Part shown: piece by piece, positions 1-8,569 of the stretch
Numbering within the stretch: the stretch's first letter is position 1
Layout: every line of letters begins with the position of its first letter
NCBI GenBank assembly: GCA_020635205.1
Contig: JACKAE010000005.1
Location: 248,001-312,000, forward strand
Direction: 5' to 3'
From: Ignavibacteria bacterium
GTDB lineage: Bacteria; Bacteroidota; Ignavibacteria; OLB7
Length of the DNA: 64,000 nt
Position numbers and translations under genes: made by a program
Notes under the pieces: model-generated
Told to the model about the DNA's origin: nothing
Seen by the model: only the letters and a program-made list of their open reading frames with translations
The model's database searches: none

Positions 1-687
1 AGCGGCAACGATGGTGCTGCTACTTCAAGTTTGCCCTCGCAAAAAACTGATGCGCAAGTTCATCTCTCACCCGAAGGAGACTCCACAACTCGGGGAGGAG
101 AAAGTTCTTCCGACGCAGGTACAACAACTTCGTCTGAGTCTACCGAACTTCCAGTCTCTTCAGTTAGTGAAAGCGATCCGACTCCATCAAACGATCTTTT
201 TGCACGACTCCAACAATTCCCGACAAGCGCAACTATTCGGGTCTCTTCTCCATCGTTGCTTGGTGATACTCGAACCTCATATCAGGGTGAAGTTGCCACG
301 GCAGATGTTGGTGTTTCCATACAAGAAGTTCGCTCACAGTGGAGAAGTTTTCTCGACTCTCATTCGGAGAAGATGGGGGTAATGTATGCCCTTCATCCTG
401 CTGCGCCGGGTGAGTTGCAGGGGAACGTTCTTCGGCTCTGTGTAGAGAATGAACGGCAACGTGATTTGATTGAACAGTATCGGGAAGACATCACCTCTTC
501 GATCCAAACATTCTTCAAACAACCTCTGATTGTTGAGGGAATGATTGGGTCTCCTCCGGTTGCTAAAACGTCACCTACACCAACTGGCCTTCCCTCTCTG
601 GGGAACGGTTCAAGCTCTGATGAGAAGTACGAAGCACATCCATTTGTGCAAGGGATTATCGAACTTCTTGGCGCGGTTAAGATCTAA
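1..687 (+). CDS. dnaX: DNA polymerase III gamma/tau subunit, C-terminal part (5' end outside window)
   Basis: The frame is open to base 1, so the N-terminus lies outside the window. What remains is a low-complexity Ser/Thr/Pro/Glu linker followed by a compact domain (about the last 120 codons) that begins near an 'IQEVRSQW' stretch and ends in 'HPFVQGIIELLGAVKI'. That layout, a disordered linker plus a small alpha/beta domain closing on a 'hP.v..iie.lGa' tail, is what I know from the C-terminus of bacterial DnaX, the clamp-loader subunit that tethers the replicative polymerase. The AAA+ part cannot be seen, so the name rests on the tail alone. A TTG at 31 could be read as a start, but the upstream frame is open and no ribosome site is seen. 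Confidence 0.6.
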   Translation, partial: SGNDGAATSSLPSQKTDAQVHLSPEGDSTTRGGESSSDAGTTTSSESTELPVSSVSESDPTPSNDLFARLQQFPTSATIRVSSPSLLGDTRTSYQGEVATADVGVSIQEVRSQWRSFLDSHSEKMGVMYALHPAAPGELQGNVLRLCVENERQRDLIEQYREDITSSIQTFFKQPLIVEGMIGSPPVAKTSPTPTGLPSLGNGSSSDEKYEAHPFVQGIIELLGAVKI

Positions 688-1083
688 GATTTCTTCTTCC
701 ACTTTCTCTCTTCTACACCAACTGCACGGGAGCTTTCCCTTTGTTGGATTATCCAATTCTATTCCTCTCTTTTTAATGTTTCACGTCGCTTTTCTGTTGA
801 CCTGAAAATCTTTTCAGTATTCAAAATCTGTCGGGTAAACAAGGGATAACGGCAATAAGAATCTCTCCTAATCCCCCAAATCTTACCACAATCAACGATT
901 ATTGCGTTTCTGTTTAAAATTCCGGGAAAATGTTGACGCTCTGGTCGAGCACGATAATCGAAATCCTAACTTTCTCGCAGTTGGTGGGGAAAAGTGGGGA
1001 AAGAATGATGGGGAAGAGTGGGGAATGGAGAATGTGGGGAGAATCGGTTCGTAATCAGCCAGTCAATTTCCGGTATCAGAACG
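688..1083. other. Intergenic region upstream of the dcw cluster
   Basis: About 400 bases without a gene. It holds two small perfect palindromes (TTGGAT/ATCCAA near 744-756 and CTGAAAA/TTTTCAG near 802-817), neither followed by a good T-run, a TTGACG hexamer at 933-938 that could be a -35 element with weak -10 candidates about 16-20 bases further on, and then the TGGGG repeat cluster described separately. The promoter of the mraZ operon most likely lies here, but no convincing -35/-10 pair can be assigned. Confidence 0.5.
985..1039 (+). promoter_or_regulatory. MraZ operator: five TGGGG boxes
   Basis: TGGGG occurs at 985, 995, 1009, 1019 and 1035. The first two and the next two are exactly 10 bases apart, i.e. 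boxes of five bases with five-base spacers. MraZ is known in E. coli to bind tandem TGGGN boxes with five-base spacing upstream of its own gene and repress the dcw operon. The cluster ends 45 bases before the mraZ ATG, so an autoregulatory operator is the natural reading. The two 10-base pairs are offset by 14, and the fifth box by 16. Confidence 0.8.
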
Positions 1084-1542
1084 ATGTCGTTCTTCAAGGG
1101 ACGCGAAACATATTCAGTTGACGACAAGGGGCGTTTAGCGATCCCGGCGAAGATGCGCAAGAGCATGTCGCCGGAGTCGATGGAGACCTTTGTCGTCACT
1201 CGTGGTCCGGATGAAGATCCTTGCATCTACGCCTACCCACTTGACGAGTGGCAGAAGGTGGAAGGACAATTGGCAGGCTTGAATCAATACAACGATCGCG
1301 ATCGATTCTTCCTCCGCACACTCCTCTACTGGGCCGACGAATTGATCTTCGATAAACAGCATCGCGTGATGCTTCCGAAGGCACTTGTTGAGTTTGCCCA
1401 GATCGAAAAAACTGCACTGATAATTGGTGCGATGGATCACCTTGAAATATGGAACCCCGAGATCTTTGAAAGCTATTTGACGAAGCGGCAAGAATCGTAT
1501 GCCGAGGTTGCCGAGACTGTGATGGGAGGACGACTCCTCTGA
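1084..1542 (+). CDS. mraZ: Transcriptional regulator MraZ
   Basis: 152 residues, typical for MraZ, with two SpoVT/AbrB-like DNA-binding modules: one at the start ('SVDDKGRLAIPAKMR') and one in the middle ('FDKQHRVMLPKALVEFA'). MraZ forms a ring-shaped oligomer that binds TGGGN repeats and controls the division and cell-wall operon. I place the start at ATG 1084 because the family begins right before 'FFKGRE'. The longer open frame from 1018 would translate the operator itself. First gene of the dcw cluster, 11 bases before rsmH. Confidence 0.95.
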   Translation: MSFFKGRETYSVDDKGRLAIPAKMRKSMSPESMETFVVTRGPDEDPCIYAYPLDEWQKVEGQLAGLNQYNDRDRFFLRTLLYWADELIFDKQHRVMLPKALVEFAQIEKTALIIGAMDHLEIWNPEIFESYLTKRQESYAEVAETVMGGRLL

Positions 1543-1553
1543 GCCGAAAAGAT

Positions 1554-2498
1554 GTGGAGAGCAGCTATCACATACCGGTGATGCTCCGCGAAGTTCTCGA
1601 AGGACTTCGAATCGAATCTGATGGTCTCTACGTCGACGGAACATTTGGGGGGGGAGGGCATTCGCAAGCGATCCTCGAACAACTCGGGGTGAACGGAAGA
1701 GTGATTGGGTGCGATGCCGATGCGGTTGCAGTTGCGAGAGCCAAAGAGATATTCTCCACTGAATCTCGCTTGCAGATTCGCCACGGATACTTCAGCGATA
1801 TCTGTCGAGAGTTTGCTCAGGAGAATCTGGAACTCTCTGGAGTTTTACTCGACCTCGGAGTTTCGAGTCGGCAACTCGATTCCGATCAGATCGGACTCAG
1901 CTACCGGGAGAGTATGCCACTCGACATGCGGTTCAATCGAGAGAGCAGAACAGAGTCGGCAGCAGACATCATCAACGATTACTCGACAGAAGACCTCGCA
2001 ACCCTCTTCCGGCAGTTTGGAGAGGAACCAGCAGCTTGGACAATTGCCCAAGCAATCAGCGCACGGCGAGTTAGGGGGAGGGTTCAAACAACGGGTGATC
2101 TACGGCAGACTATCGAAGGGGTGATTCCCGGACGTTTCATTATCAAGACCTTGTCGCGAGTCTTTCAGGCACTTCGCATTGCAGTTAACGATGAACTGGG
2201 TGAGCTTGAGCGAGGGCTTGACTGCTTTATCAAGCAATTGAAGGTGGGGGGGCGCATAGTGGTATTGACCTATCACTCGTTAGAAGACCGGATTGTGAAG
2301 ACAAAGTTCAGGGAAGCAGAGAGAGGGTGTGAGTGCCCACCCGGTTTGCCCGAGTGCCAGTGCGGAAAGCAACGTCGCCTTCGCTCGACACCACGAAAAC
2401 CTCTTCGACCAACGGCAGAAGAAGTGAGGGCAAATCCGAGAGCGCGAAGTGCAAAGTTGAGAATAGGGGAGAAGGTTGCCGAAGAGGGGAGCAGATGA
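1554..2498 (+). CDS. rsmH: 16S rRNA (cytosine-1402-N4) methyltransferase
   Basis: 314 residues, the normal size for RsmH (formerly MraW), which adds the N4-methyl group to C1402 in the decoding centre using S-adenosylmethionine. The SAM-binding loop is visible at D28-H36 ('DGTFGGGGH') and a second conserved block at L99-S105 ('LDLGVSS'), plus the 'TYHSLEDRIVK' motif near the C-terminus. The start is GTG 1554. The tail has a Cys-rich segment ('CECPPGLPECQCG') and a basic end, both common in the family. Second gene of the dcw cluster. Confidence 0.96.
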   Translation: MESSYHIPVMLREVLEGLRIESDGLYVDGTFGGGGHSQAILEQLGVNGRVIGCDADAVAVARAKEIFSTESRLQIRHGYFSDICREFAQENLELSGVLLDLGVSSRQLDSDQIGLSYRESMPLDMRFNRESRTESAADIINDYSTEDLATLFRQFGEEPAAWTIAQAISARRVRGRVQTTGDLRQTIEGVIPGRFIIKTLSRVFQALRIAVNDELGELERGLDCFIKQLKVGGRIVVLTYHSLEDRIVKTKFREAERGCECPPGLPECQCGKQRRLRSTPRKPLRPTAEEVRANPRARSAKLRIGEKVAEEGSR

Positions 2499-2561
2499 AG
2501 TATAGAGTAGCATAGATAGAAGTCGATTGCAGAATCTTGTGAGAGAAGAATTAAGAAGAGA

Positions 2562-2975
2562 ATGATGCAGGGAGTTATAGAGAGAACTGGAATAAAGCAG
2601 AGAGTGCCAGCCAAGGGGAAAAAGAAGTCTGCCGTCTCAGGTGGCCAGACAGTGCTTCCTCTGGAGGAGGGGGGGAGAGGACGTTCTTTCTTTCACAGGT
2701 GGAGTGCTGCCGGGTTGATCTTACTGGCATCGGTGCTTGCAGTTCTCTTCGTTGCAAATGCCATTCACGTCAACGACCTTCTGAGGAACGTTACCTCAGT
2801 TGAGGCAGAGCGGGATGAGGTGAGGCGCGAAAACGAACGACTCCGAGCTGAGCTAACCCGACTAATGTCGGTAGAACAGATTACCGAGCGTGCCGCAGCA
2901 ATTGGAATGATTCAACCAGAACGGCCACCAATTGGATTGTCGCCGAAGGGCGATCAGAAAAGGATTAGAGAGTAG
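2562..2975 (+). CDS. ftsL: FtsL-like cell division protein
   Basis: 137 residues with the bitopic FtsL/DivIC layout: a basic cytoplasmic arm (1-47), one membrane helix (about 49-68), then a periplasmic coiled coil with many Glu/Arg/Leu heptads ('RDEVRRENERLRAELTRL') and a short conserved 'IGM' element where FtsL proteins usually carry 'A...LGM'. FtsL works with FtsB and FtsQ to activate FtsWI. Position between rsmH and ftsI is diagnostic, since the sequence itself is poorly conserved. ATG at 2562 or 2565, preceded by a purine-rich stretch. Confidence 0.85.
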   Translation: MMQGVIERTGIKQRVPAKGKKKSAVSGGQTVLPLEEGGRGRSFFHRWSAAGLILLASVLAVLFVANAIHVNDLLRNVTSVEAERDEVRRENERLRAELTRLMSVEQITERAAAIGMIQPERPPIGLSPKGDQKRIRE

Positions 2976-3037
2976 AGTTCAAACAACGGTTTTTCGCTGC
3001 TGAGAGTAGAGCAGTCGAGCACAGAGGTTGCAGATCA

Positions 3038-5194
3038 GTGCCCGTCAACACCACACATAGCGACACCAACCTGTCGGTTAGGCCAAAGCCCTCGCGCAAA
3101 GGAGGCTGGAGGCTCTATGCCGTGGGAACACTTCTTGCTGTAGGGGCTATCGGCGTGGTTGGGCGGCTCTTCTTACTTCAGGTTGTCAGGGGGGATGAGT
3201 ATGCCGCGCTCGCGCGCAAGCAGTATGAATCCAAAGCTCCACTTCAGGCTGATCGTGGCGCAATTTTAGATCGCAACGGCACACTCCTTGCCACGAACGT
3301 TCCTGCCCTCTCCTTTGCAGTTGATCCGAAGCATGTGAAGGAACCTGATCTTCTCGCACAGACCTTTGCCCAAGAGTTCGGCGGCGACGTGAAATCGTGG
3401 AAGCAGAAGATCACTGCAAAGAAGACCTCGTTTATCTGGATCAAACGGAAAGTTGTTGGTGAAGCAATTAATCGGATCAAGACCATCAACGATCCGGGCT
3501 TAATTACGATCTCCGAACCTCTTCGTCGATTTGAGTATGGATCATTCGGCTCGCAAATTGTCGGTTGTGTCAATCTCGACAATAATGGATTGAGTGGAGT
3601 AGAACTCTTCTACGACGGAGCACTTCGTGGTCAAGATGGCTACATGGTTATGCAGAGAGATGCGCGCGGAGAGCGGCGTCCTGACGTTGACCTCCCTCGG
3701 CTTGAGCCAGAGCATGGGGAGACACTCCAGTTGACAATCGATATAACAATGCAGAGCATCGTGGAAGATGAGCTTGCCCACGGTGTAAAGGAGGCGGAGG
3801 CTGCTTCTGGAACGGCGATCGCGCTCGACCCGAAGACAGGAGAAGTTCTGGCGATGGCGAGTCTGCCATCATTCGACCCGAACAACCCATCGGAGGCGAC
3901 CCCTTCGAACGTTCGTCCACGAAGCGTCACCGACACATACGAGCCAGGTTCGACAATCAAGGGGATTACTGCCGCGGCGGCCCTGGAAGAGGGGCTTGTG
4001 ACAGTGGATGAAATGATCGACGGAGAGGGGGGAGAGTTTGCACTTCCCGACGGACATATCGTCCGAGATGACCACTCCCTCGGTTTAGTCAGTTTTGCCG
4101 ATGCCTTCCGCTGGTCCAGCAACGTGATCTTCGCCAAGGTTGCCAGTAGATTGGATCCTTCCAGCTTCTATCGATACGTGCGGGATTTTGGATTTGGGAT
4201 TTCAACTGGAATTGATCTGCCAGGTGAAGTTCGGGGTGAGGTGAAGAAGCCGGAAGACTTCAGTGAAGAGACCCAAGCCTTCATGGCATACGGATATCAA
4301 CTTGCAGTGACTCCCCTTCAACTGGCTGTTGCCTACGGAGCAATCGCAAACGGAGGAGTGTTGATGCGTCCCCACACTCTTAAGCGGCGAATAGCAGCCG
4401 ACGGTGAAGTGCTGGAGGAAGTAGTGCCGCAAGAGCTACGGCGCGTAATCAGTGAAGGGACGGCATTGAAAGTGAGGGAGATGCTAACCGATGTGGTAGC
4501 AAATGGGACCGGGAGAGCCGCTCAGGCACGGAGCATTCAAGTTGCGGGGAAGACCGGCACAGCACAGATACTCCACGAAGGGAGCTATACCGGGAATCGC
4601 TACAACGCATCGTTCGTTGGATTCTTCCCGGCTGAGGATCCAGAGATTGTGCTGCTGGTATTGTTGAACGAACCGAAGAATGGATACTACGGTGGCCAAG
4701 TGGCCGCACCGATCTTCGCCTCGATTGCTCGACGCATCATCAACGCTACGATGGTTCACGAAGAACCTGTTCTCCGTCAGGTCTCTACCGAAACAGCAGA
4801 TTCAACAGATGGTGCTGAGATAGAAGTTGTTGAAGGAACCGTTGCTCCAGACATGCGAGGTCTCAATCGTGAGGGGGCGGTCAGGTTAGCGTTAGCACAC
4901 AGATTAAAGAGTGGGGCACGAGGTGAGGGGGAGCGTGTGCTGAGGCAACAACCAGCTCCGGGAGAAATCGTAAGGCGTGGGGATGTGCTCTACCTTGACT
5001 TCGGCGACACAGCCTCCCTCACATTGGTTCCTGACGTTCGAGGAATGACAATTAGACGTGCCCTCGCCCTGCTCAATGAGTTTGGTTTGAATCCAAGAAT
5101 TGCTGGGAGTGGGGGAGTAGTCAGAGAACAGCGCCCATCACCCGGCACACGCCTAAAAGAGAAGCAGAGAGAGATTCAGTTGCAGTGCCGTTAA
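3038..5194 (+). CDS. ftsI: Division-specific penicillin-binding protein 3 with two PASTA domains
   Basis: 718 residues. N-terminal membrane anchor (about 24-48), the PBP dimerisation domain, then the transpeptidase with all three active-site motifs: S305-T-I-K308, S360-S-N362 and K505-T-G507. Two PASTA domains follow (about 600-655 and 658-716; 'VAPDMRGLNREGAV', 'VPDVRGMTIRRALALL'). It cross-links septal peptidoglycan with FtsW. PASTA domains are usual in Gram-positive PBP2x and occur in some diderm FtsI proteins. Start GTG 3038. The TAA stop merges directly into a RRGAGTY-type repeat. Confidence 0.95.
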   Translation: MPVNTTHSDTNLSVRPKPSRKGGWRLYAVGTLLAVGAIGVVGRLFLLQVVRGDEYAALARKQYESKAPLQADRGAILDRNGTLLATNVPALSFAVDPKHVKEPDLLAQTFAQEFGGDVKSWKQKITAKKTSFIWIKRKVVGEAINRIKTINDPGLITISEPLRRFEYGSFGSQIVGCVNLDNNGLSGVELFYDGALRGQDGYMVMQRDARGERRPDVDLPRLEPEHGETLQLTIDITMQSIVEDELAHGVKEAEAASGTAIALDPKTGEVLAMASLPSFDPNNPSEATPSNVRPRSVTDTYEPGSTIKGITAAAALEEGLVTVDEMIDGEGGEFALPDGHIVRDDHSLGLVSFADAFRWSSNVIFAKVASRLDPSSFYRYVRDFGFGISTGIDLPGEVRGEVKKPEDFSEETQAFMAYGYQLAVTPLQLAVAYGAIANGGVLMRPHTLKRRIAADGEVLEEVVPQELRRVISEGTALKVREMLTDVVANGTGRAAQARSIQVAGKTGTAQILHEGSYTGNRYNASFVGFFPAEDPEIVLLVLLNEPKNGYYGGQVAAPIFASIARRIINATMVHEEPVLRQVSTETADSTDGAEIEVVEGTVAPDMRGLNREGAVRLALAHRLKSGARGEGERVLRQQPAPGEIVRRGDVLYLDFGDTASLTLVPDVRGMTIRRALALLNEFGLNPRIAGSGGVVREQRPSPGTRLKEKQREIQLQCR

Positions 5195-5269
5195 GAGTGT
5201 ATGAGTATATGAGTTGAGAGTGTGAGAGTTCATAGAGTTGAGAGTGTCTGCGTAGAGGATGAGAGTCTG
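5193..5269 (+). repeat. RRGAGTY heptad repeat after ftsI
   Basis: Degenerate tandem units such as GAGTGTATGAG, GAGTTGAGAGTG and AGTTCATAGAGTTGAGAGTG begin at the ftsI stop codon. One of at least a dozen copies of this family in the window. Confidence 0.75.
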
Positions 5270-5274
5270 GTTCG

Positions 5275-5356
5275 GCATTTCTCCCGAAGGGAGAACAGAT
5301 GAGTAGCCGGGCGGCGAAAGCCCCCGGAACAGCCGGGTGGCGAAAGCCCCGGGAAC
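5275..5356 (+). repeat. GAAA-loop hairpin element, two tandem copies
   Basis: A leader 'TCTCCCGAAGGGAGAAC' hairpin is followed by two 25-base units (5306-5330 and 5332-5356) of the form GCCGGG(C/T)GGCGAAAGCC, closed by CCCGG. Each can fold as a GC stem capped by a GAAA tetraloop. A third copy with the same leader is at 51058-51112. Shared leader plus shared hairpin in two distant intergenic sites marks a dispersed element. Confidence 0.75.
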
Positions 5357-5448
5357 GAGAAGAGCCAATATATATCGTGAAAGAGTGGTAGCAGTAGACA
5401 CCCGAATAAATCTGACAACAAAAAGCTTATAGCTGAAAGCTCAACGCC

Positions 5449-6966
5449 GTGAAATCCCTTCAATCCATACTAACAGTTCTGACTGAGGTTATTGCCATCC
5501 GTGGCAATGTCGAGCGGAACGTTCGTGCGCTCCGATACGATAGTCGGAGTGTAGAAAAGGGAGATCTATACGTTGCTGTAAATGGCTTGGATGATCGAGC
5601 ACTCGGGTTTGTTCCCGACGCAGTAGCTGCCGGAGCTGAGACGATACTTCTGGATGATCCAGAACACATGCCGCAGAGTGGAGAAGGGGTTACGTGGGTG
5701 TTAGTTCGTGATGCGCGTAAGGGGATGGCTGAGGTTGCCGCCTTCCTGTTCGATTATCCGATGCACGATCTCCAACTCTACGGGATAACTGGAACAAACG
5801 GCAAGACAACAACTGCCCACGTGCTGAAGTCCTTGTTGAAGGGGAGTGGGGAATCTACCGGGATGATTGGCACACTCGGCATGACTATCGACAGCACCGT
5901 GCCGACAGGATATACCACTCCTGAATCTCCCGAACTGATGCGGATGTTAGCGGAGATGAGAAACGCAGGAGTGAAGAATGTGGTGATGGAAGTTTCATCA
6001 CATGCAATGACATTGAAACGAGTAGATGGACTCCGGTTTGCCGGGGGCATCTTTACCAATATTACACAGGACCATCTCGATTTCCACACAACATTTGAGG
6101 ACTATCTCAATGCAAAGAAACGATTCTTCGACCGACTCGACAGGCATGCACATGCAGTGGTCAACATCGACGACCTACACGGAACCACAATGGCACGCGA
6201 CAGTAATGCCACGATCATTCGATATGGATACCGATCAGATGCCGATCTCCGCATCAGTAACACCACTCTCGCTCCCAACGGCTCCGCATGGGTCGTAACA
6301 CTATCCGACCTTCTCGGTGGGGGTGAGATCAACCTTCGAACTCCGCTAACCGGGAGCTTCAATGTGATGAATGTCACTGCCGCTTGCGGGTTAGCAATAG
6401 CTGCCGGAATTGATCGCAGCAGATTAGTCGATCTTGTCTCCCAACTGACTCCGGTTCCGGGGCGGATGGAGACTCTCCGACTTCACAACGGAGTTGCAGT
6501 TGTAGTCGACTACGCCCACACACCCGATGCGTTGGAAAGTCTGCTGAAGACAACGCGGCAATTTGTGGGGGAGGGACAACTGATAGTTGTTTTTGGTTGC
6601 GGAGGTGATCGTGATCGTGGCAAGAGACCGATAATGGGTGAGATTGCATCGAGGTTAGCAGATCGTATCTACATAACGTCAGATAATCCTCGAAGCGAAG
6701 ACCCAGATAAGATTATTGACGAAATACTCGAAGGGGTTTCGCGGCCAACGACAGATGTTCACCGGATTGCCGATCGACGAAAAGCAATTGAGCTGGCATT
6801 GCAAGAGGCGCAAGCCGATGACATTGTTGTCGTTGCGGGAAAAGGGCACGAGACCTATCAGATTATCGGCTCTGACCGGCACGACTTCGACGACCGAGAA
6901 GTTGTGCGGCACTGGGACAGAGAGAAAGAAAATTTACGGGAACAGAACCAGCACTCGACCAGATGA
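5449..6966 (+). CDS. murE: UDP-MurNAc-L-Ala-D-Glu:meso-diaminopimelate ligase
   Basis: 505 residues with the Mur ligase three-domain layout. ATP loop G115-T-N-G-K119-T-T; amino-acid specificity motif D412-N-P-R415, the form that selects meso-diaminopimelate rather than lysine, so the peptidoglycan is inferred to be DAP type. It adds the third residue of the stem peptide in the cytoplasm. Start GTG 5449. The 3' end overlaps murF by four bases (ATGA), indicating translational coupling. The 254-base gap to ftsI is filled with repeats, so murE may depend on read-through or its own promoter. Confidence 0.96.
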   Translation: MKSLQSILTVLTEVIAIRGNVERNVRALRYDSRSVEKGDLYVAVNGLDDRALGFVPDAVAAGAETILLDDPEHMPQSGEGVTWVLVRDARKGMAEVAAFLFDYPMHDLQLYGITGTNGKTTTAHVLKSLLKGSGESTGMIGTLGMTIDSTVPTGYTTPESPELMRMLAEMRNAGVKNVVMEVSSHAMTLKRVDGLRFAGGIFTNITQDHLDFHTTFEDYLNAKKRFFDRLDRHAHAVVNIDDLHGTTMARDSNATIIRYGYRSDADLRISNTTLAPNGSAWVVTLSDLLGGGEINLRTPLTGSFNVMNVTAACGLAIAAGIDRSRLVDLVSQLTPVPGRMETLRLHNGVAVVVDYAHTPDALESLLKTTRQFVGEGQLIVVFGCGGDRDRGKRPIMGEIASRLADRIYITSDNPRSEDPDKIIDEILEGVSRPTTDVHRIADRRKAIELALQEAQADDIVVVAGKGHETYQIIGSDRHDFDDREVVRHWDREKENLREQNQHSTR

Positions 6967-8438
6967 GAATTTCTACTCTTCAACATCTTCTCGAAGTCTT
7001 GGGGGGAGAGCTTGTCGGCTCCTCTGCTTCTAAACGTCGAGGGGTAAAGGGTTTTTCAACCGACACACGTTCTTTGAAAAAAGGTGAAGTCTTTCTCGCT
7101 ATCAAGGGAGAGCAGTTCGATGGTCACGACTTTGTACGAGAGGCTGAGAAGCGAGGGGCACAAGCTGCGATTGTTACGAACAACTGGTATCTGGTAAATC
7201 GCCGAAAAAAGTGGAAGCTCCCACTGATCGTTGTTCGCGACACACTCGATGCGTACGGAAGGATTGCTGCCGAACATCGGCGCAGGTTCAAGATTCCTGT
7301 TATAGCTGTTGCCGGCTCGGCTGGTAAGACATCCACAAAAGAGATGCTTGCCACGGTTCTCTCGCAAAAGTTCAACGTGCTGAAGACAGAGAAGAACTAT
7401 AACAATCGGATTGGTGTGCCGGCAACTCTTCTGCAGCTCAACAGCAAACATGAAATGGCTGTGATTGAAATCGGCACAAACATGCCGGGAGAGATCGCTG
7501 CTCTCTGCAAAGCCGTTGAACCGACGCACGGCGTAATTACCAATATCGGGCACGAGCACTTAGAGCTTCTTGGATCAATCGAAGGTGTGGCGCAGGAAGA
7601 GGGGGCGCTCTTTCAGTGGCTTGCTCAGAAAGGGGGAACCGGCTTTGTCAACCTCGACGACGACCTGATAAAGCAAATGTCGCGAGTGCTTCAGAAACAG
7701 GTAACGTACAGCCGGATGAAACGAGGAGAATACCAAGTAAAAATTGGAAGACTGAACGAGGAGGGAGCACCGAAGATTGAAATCGTGAATAACAAGCGGA
7801 AAAGTTTTAAGCCGATTTCTGTGCAGCTAAACACTCCGGGGAAACATACTGCCCAGAATGCTCTCGCAGCCGCTGCAATTGGAGCAACGCTTGGCGTTCC
7901 ACCCACATCAATTAAGAAGGGATTGGAAGAGTATCATCCTCCAGTAGAGAAGAGGGGAGGTTATGCACGCCTTGCACTATTGCGGCTGAATGATGGTGGC
8001 AGAGTGCTAAACGATACCTACAATGCAAATCCTGACTCAATGCGCGTTGCACTGGAGACCCTTGCGGGGATTGCAGTGGGGAAAAAGGGAAAGCGTATTG
8101 CTGTGCTTGCCGACATGGCCGAGTTGGGACGACATGCCCCGGAAGAACACCAGAAGATTGGGGAGATGATTCCAGATATGGGGAAAATTGATGTTGCCAT
8201 CTTCTTCGGACGGAATATGCGACGTGCCTACGAGGCAATTGCTCTTGCCGACCGACCGGCTCGCGCTACCTCCTTCTTCTTTCGGAAAAAAGAAAACTTG
8301 GTTCGTGTTCTCAACAGTCTTCGTACTCCACACGATGTCGTATTAGTAAAGGGATCACGAAGCATGAAGATGGAAGAGGTTGTGGCGGCACTTGAAGAGG
8401 GAATTCAAAATTCAAAATTCAAAATTCAAAAAAAATAA
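6963..8438 (+). CDS. murF: UDP-MurNAc-tripeptide:D-Ala-D-Ala ligase; C-terminus written by a repeat
   Basis: 491 residues, slightly longer than usual. ATP loop G118-S-A-G-K122-T and the 'EIGTNMPGEIA' and 'NPDSM' blocks of MurF are present. It adds D-Ala-D-Ala to complete the pentapeptide. Starts inside murE (ATGA overlap). The last residues, 'GIQNSKFKIQKK', are encoded by four ATTCAAA heptads, whose 21-base reading cycle gives I-Q-N-S-K-F-K. This tail is therefore not ancestral MurF sequence but the result of a repeat entering the 3' end. Confidence 0.96.
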   Translation: MRISTLQHLLEVLGGELVGSSASKRRGVKGFSTDTRSLKKGEVFLAIKGEQFDGHDFVREAEKRGAQAAIVTNNWYLVNRRKKWKLPLIVVRDTLDAYGRIAAEHRRRFKIPVIAVAGSAGKTSTKEMLATVLSQKFNVLKTEKNYNNRIGVPATLLQLNSKHEMAVIEIGTNMPGEIAALCKAVEPTHGVITNIGHEHLELLGSIEGVAQEEGALFQWLAQKGGTGFVNLDDDLIKQMSRVLQKQVTYSRMKRGEYQVKIGRLNEEGAPKIEIVNNKRKSFKPISVQLNTPGKHTAQNALAAAAIGATLGVPPTSIKKGLEEYHPPVEKRGGYARLALLRLNDGGRVLNDTYNANPDSMRVALETLAGIAVGKKGKRIAVLADMAELGRHAPEEHQKIGEMIPDMGKIDVAIFFGRNMRRAYEAIALADRPARATSFFFRKKENLVRVLNSLRTPHDVVLVKGSRSMKMEEVVAALEEGIQNSKFKIQKK

Positions 8439-8566
8439 GAGGAGTGAGGAGAGAAGACATAGCGGAGAGAGAATCCCGCGTTCTGTTTTTGAATTTTTCA
8501 TTTTGAATTTTGACTTGATCTCGCGTTCTGTTTTTGAATTTTTCACTTTGAATTTTGACTTGATCC
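8401..8566. repeat. ATTCAAA heptad array and inverted copies with a 45-bp tandem duplication
   Basis: Four perfect ATTCAAA heptads at the murF end (8404-8433) are followed by inverted copies (TTTGAATTTT type) inside a 45-bp unit repeated twice, 8477-8521 and 8522-8566, differing at about one base. The second unit stops three bases before the mraY TTG. Forward and inverted copies could pair into a long AT-rich hairpin between murF and mraY. Confidence 0.85.
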
Positions 8567-8569
8567 GCC

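Noticed and set aside
802..817. CTGAAAATCTTTTCAG as a terminator of the dnaX-like gene
   Set aside because: Only two bases in the loop, AT-rich arms and no T-run.
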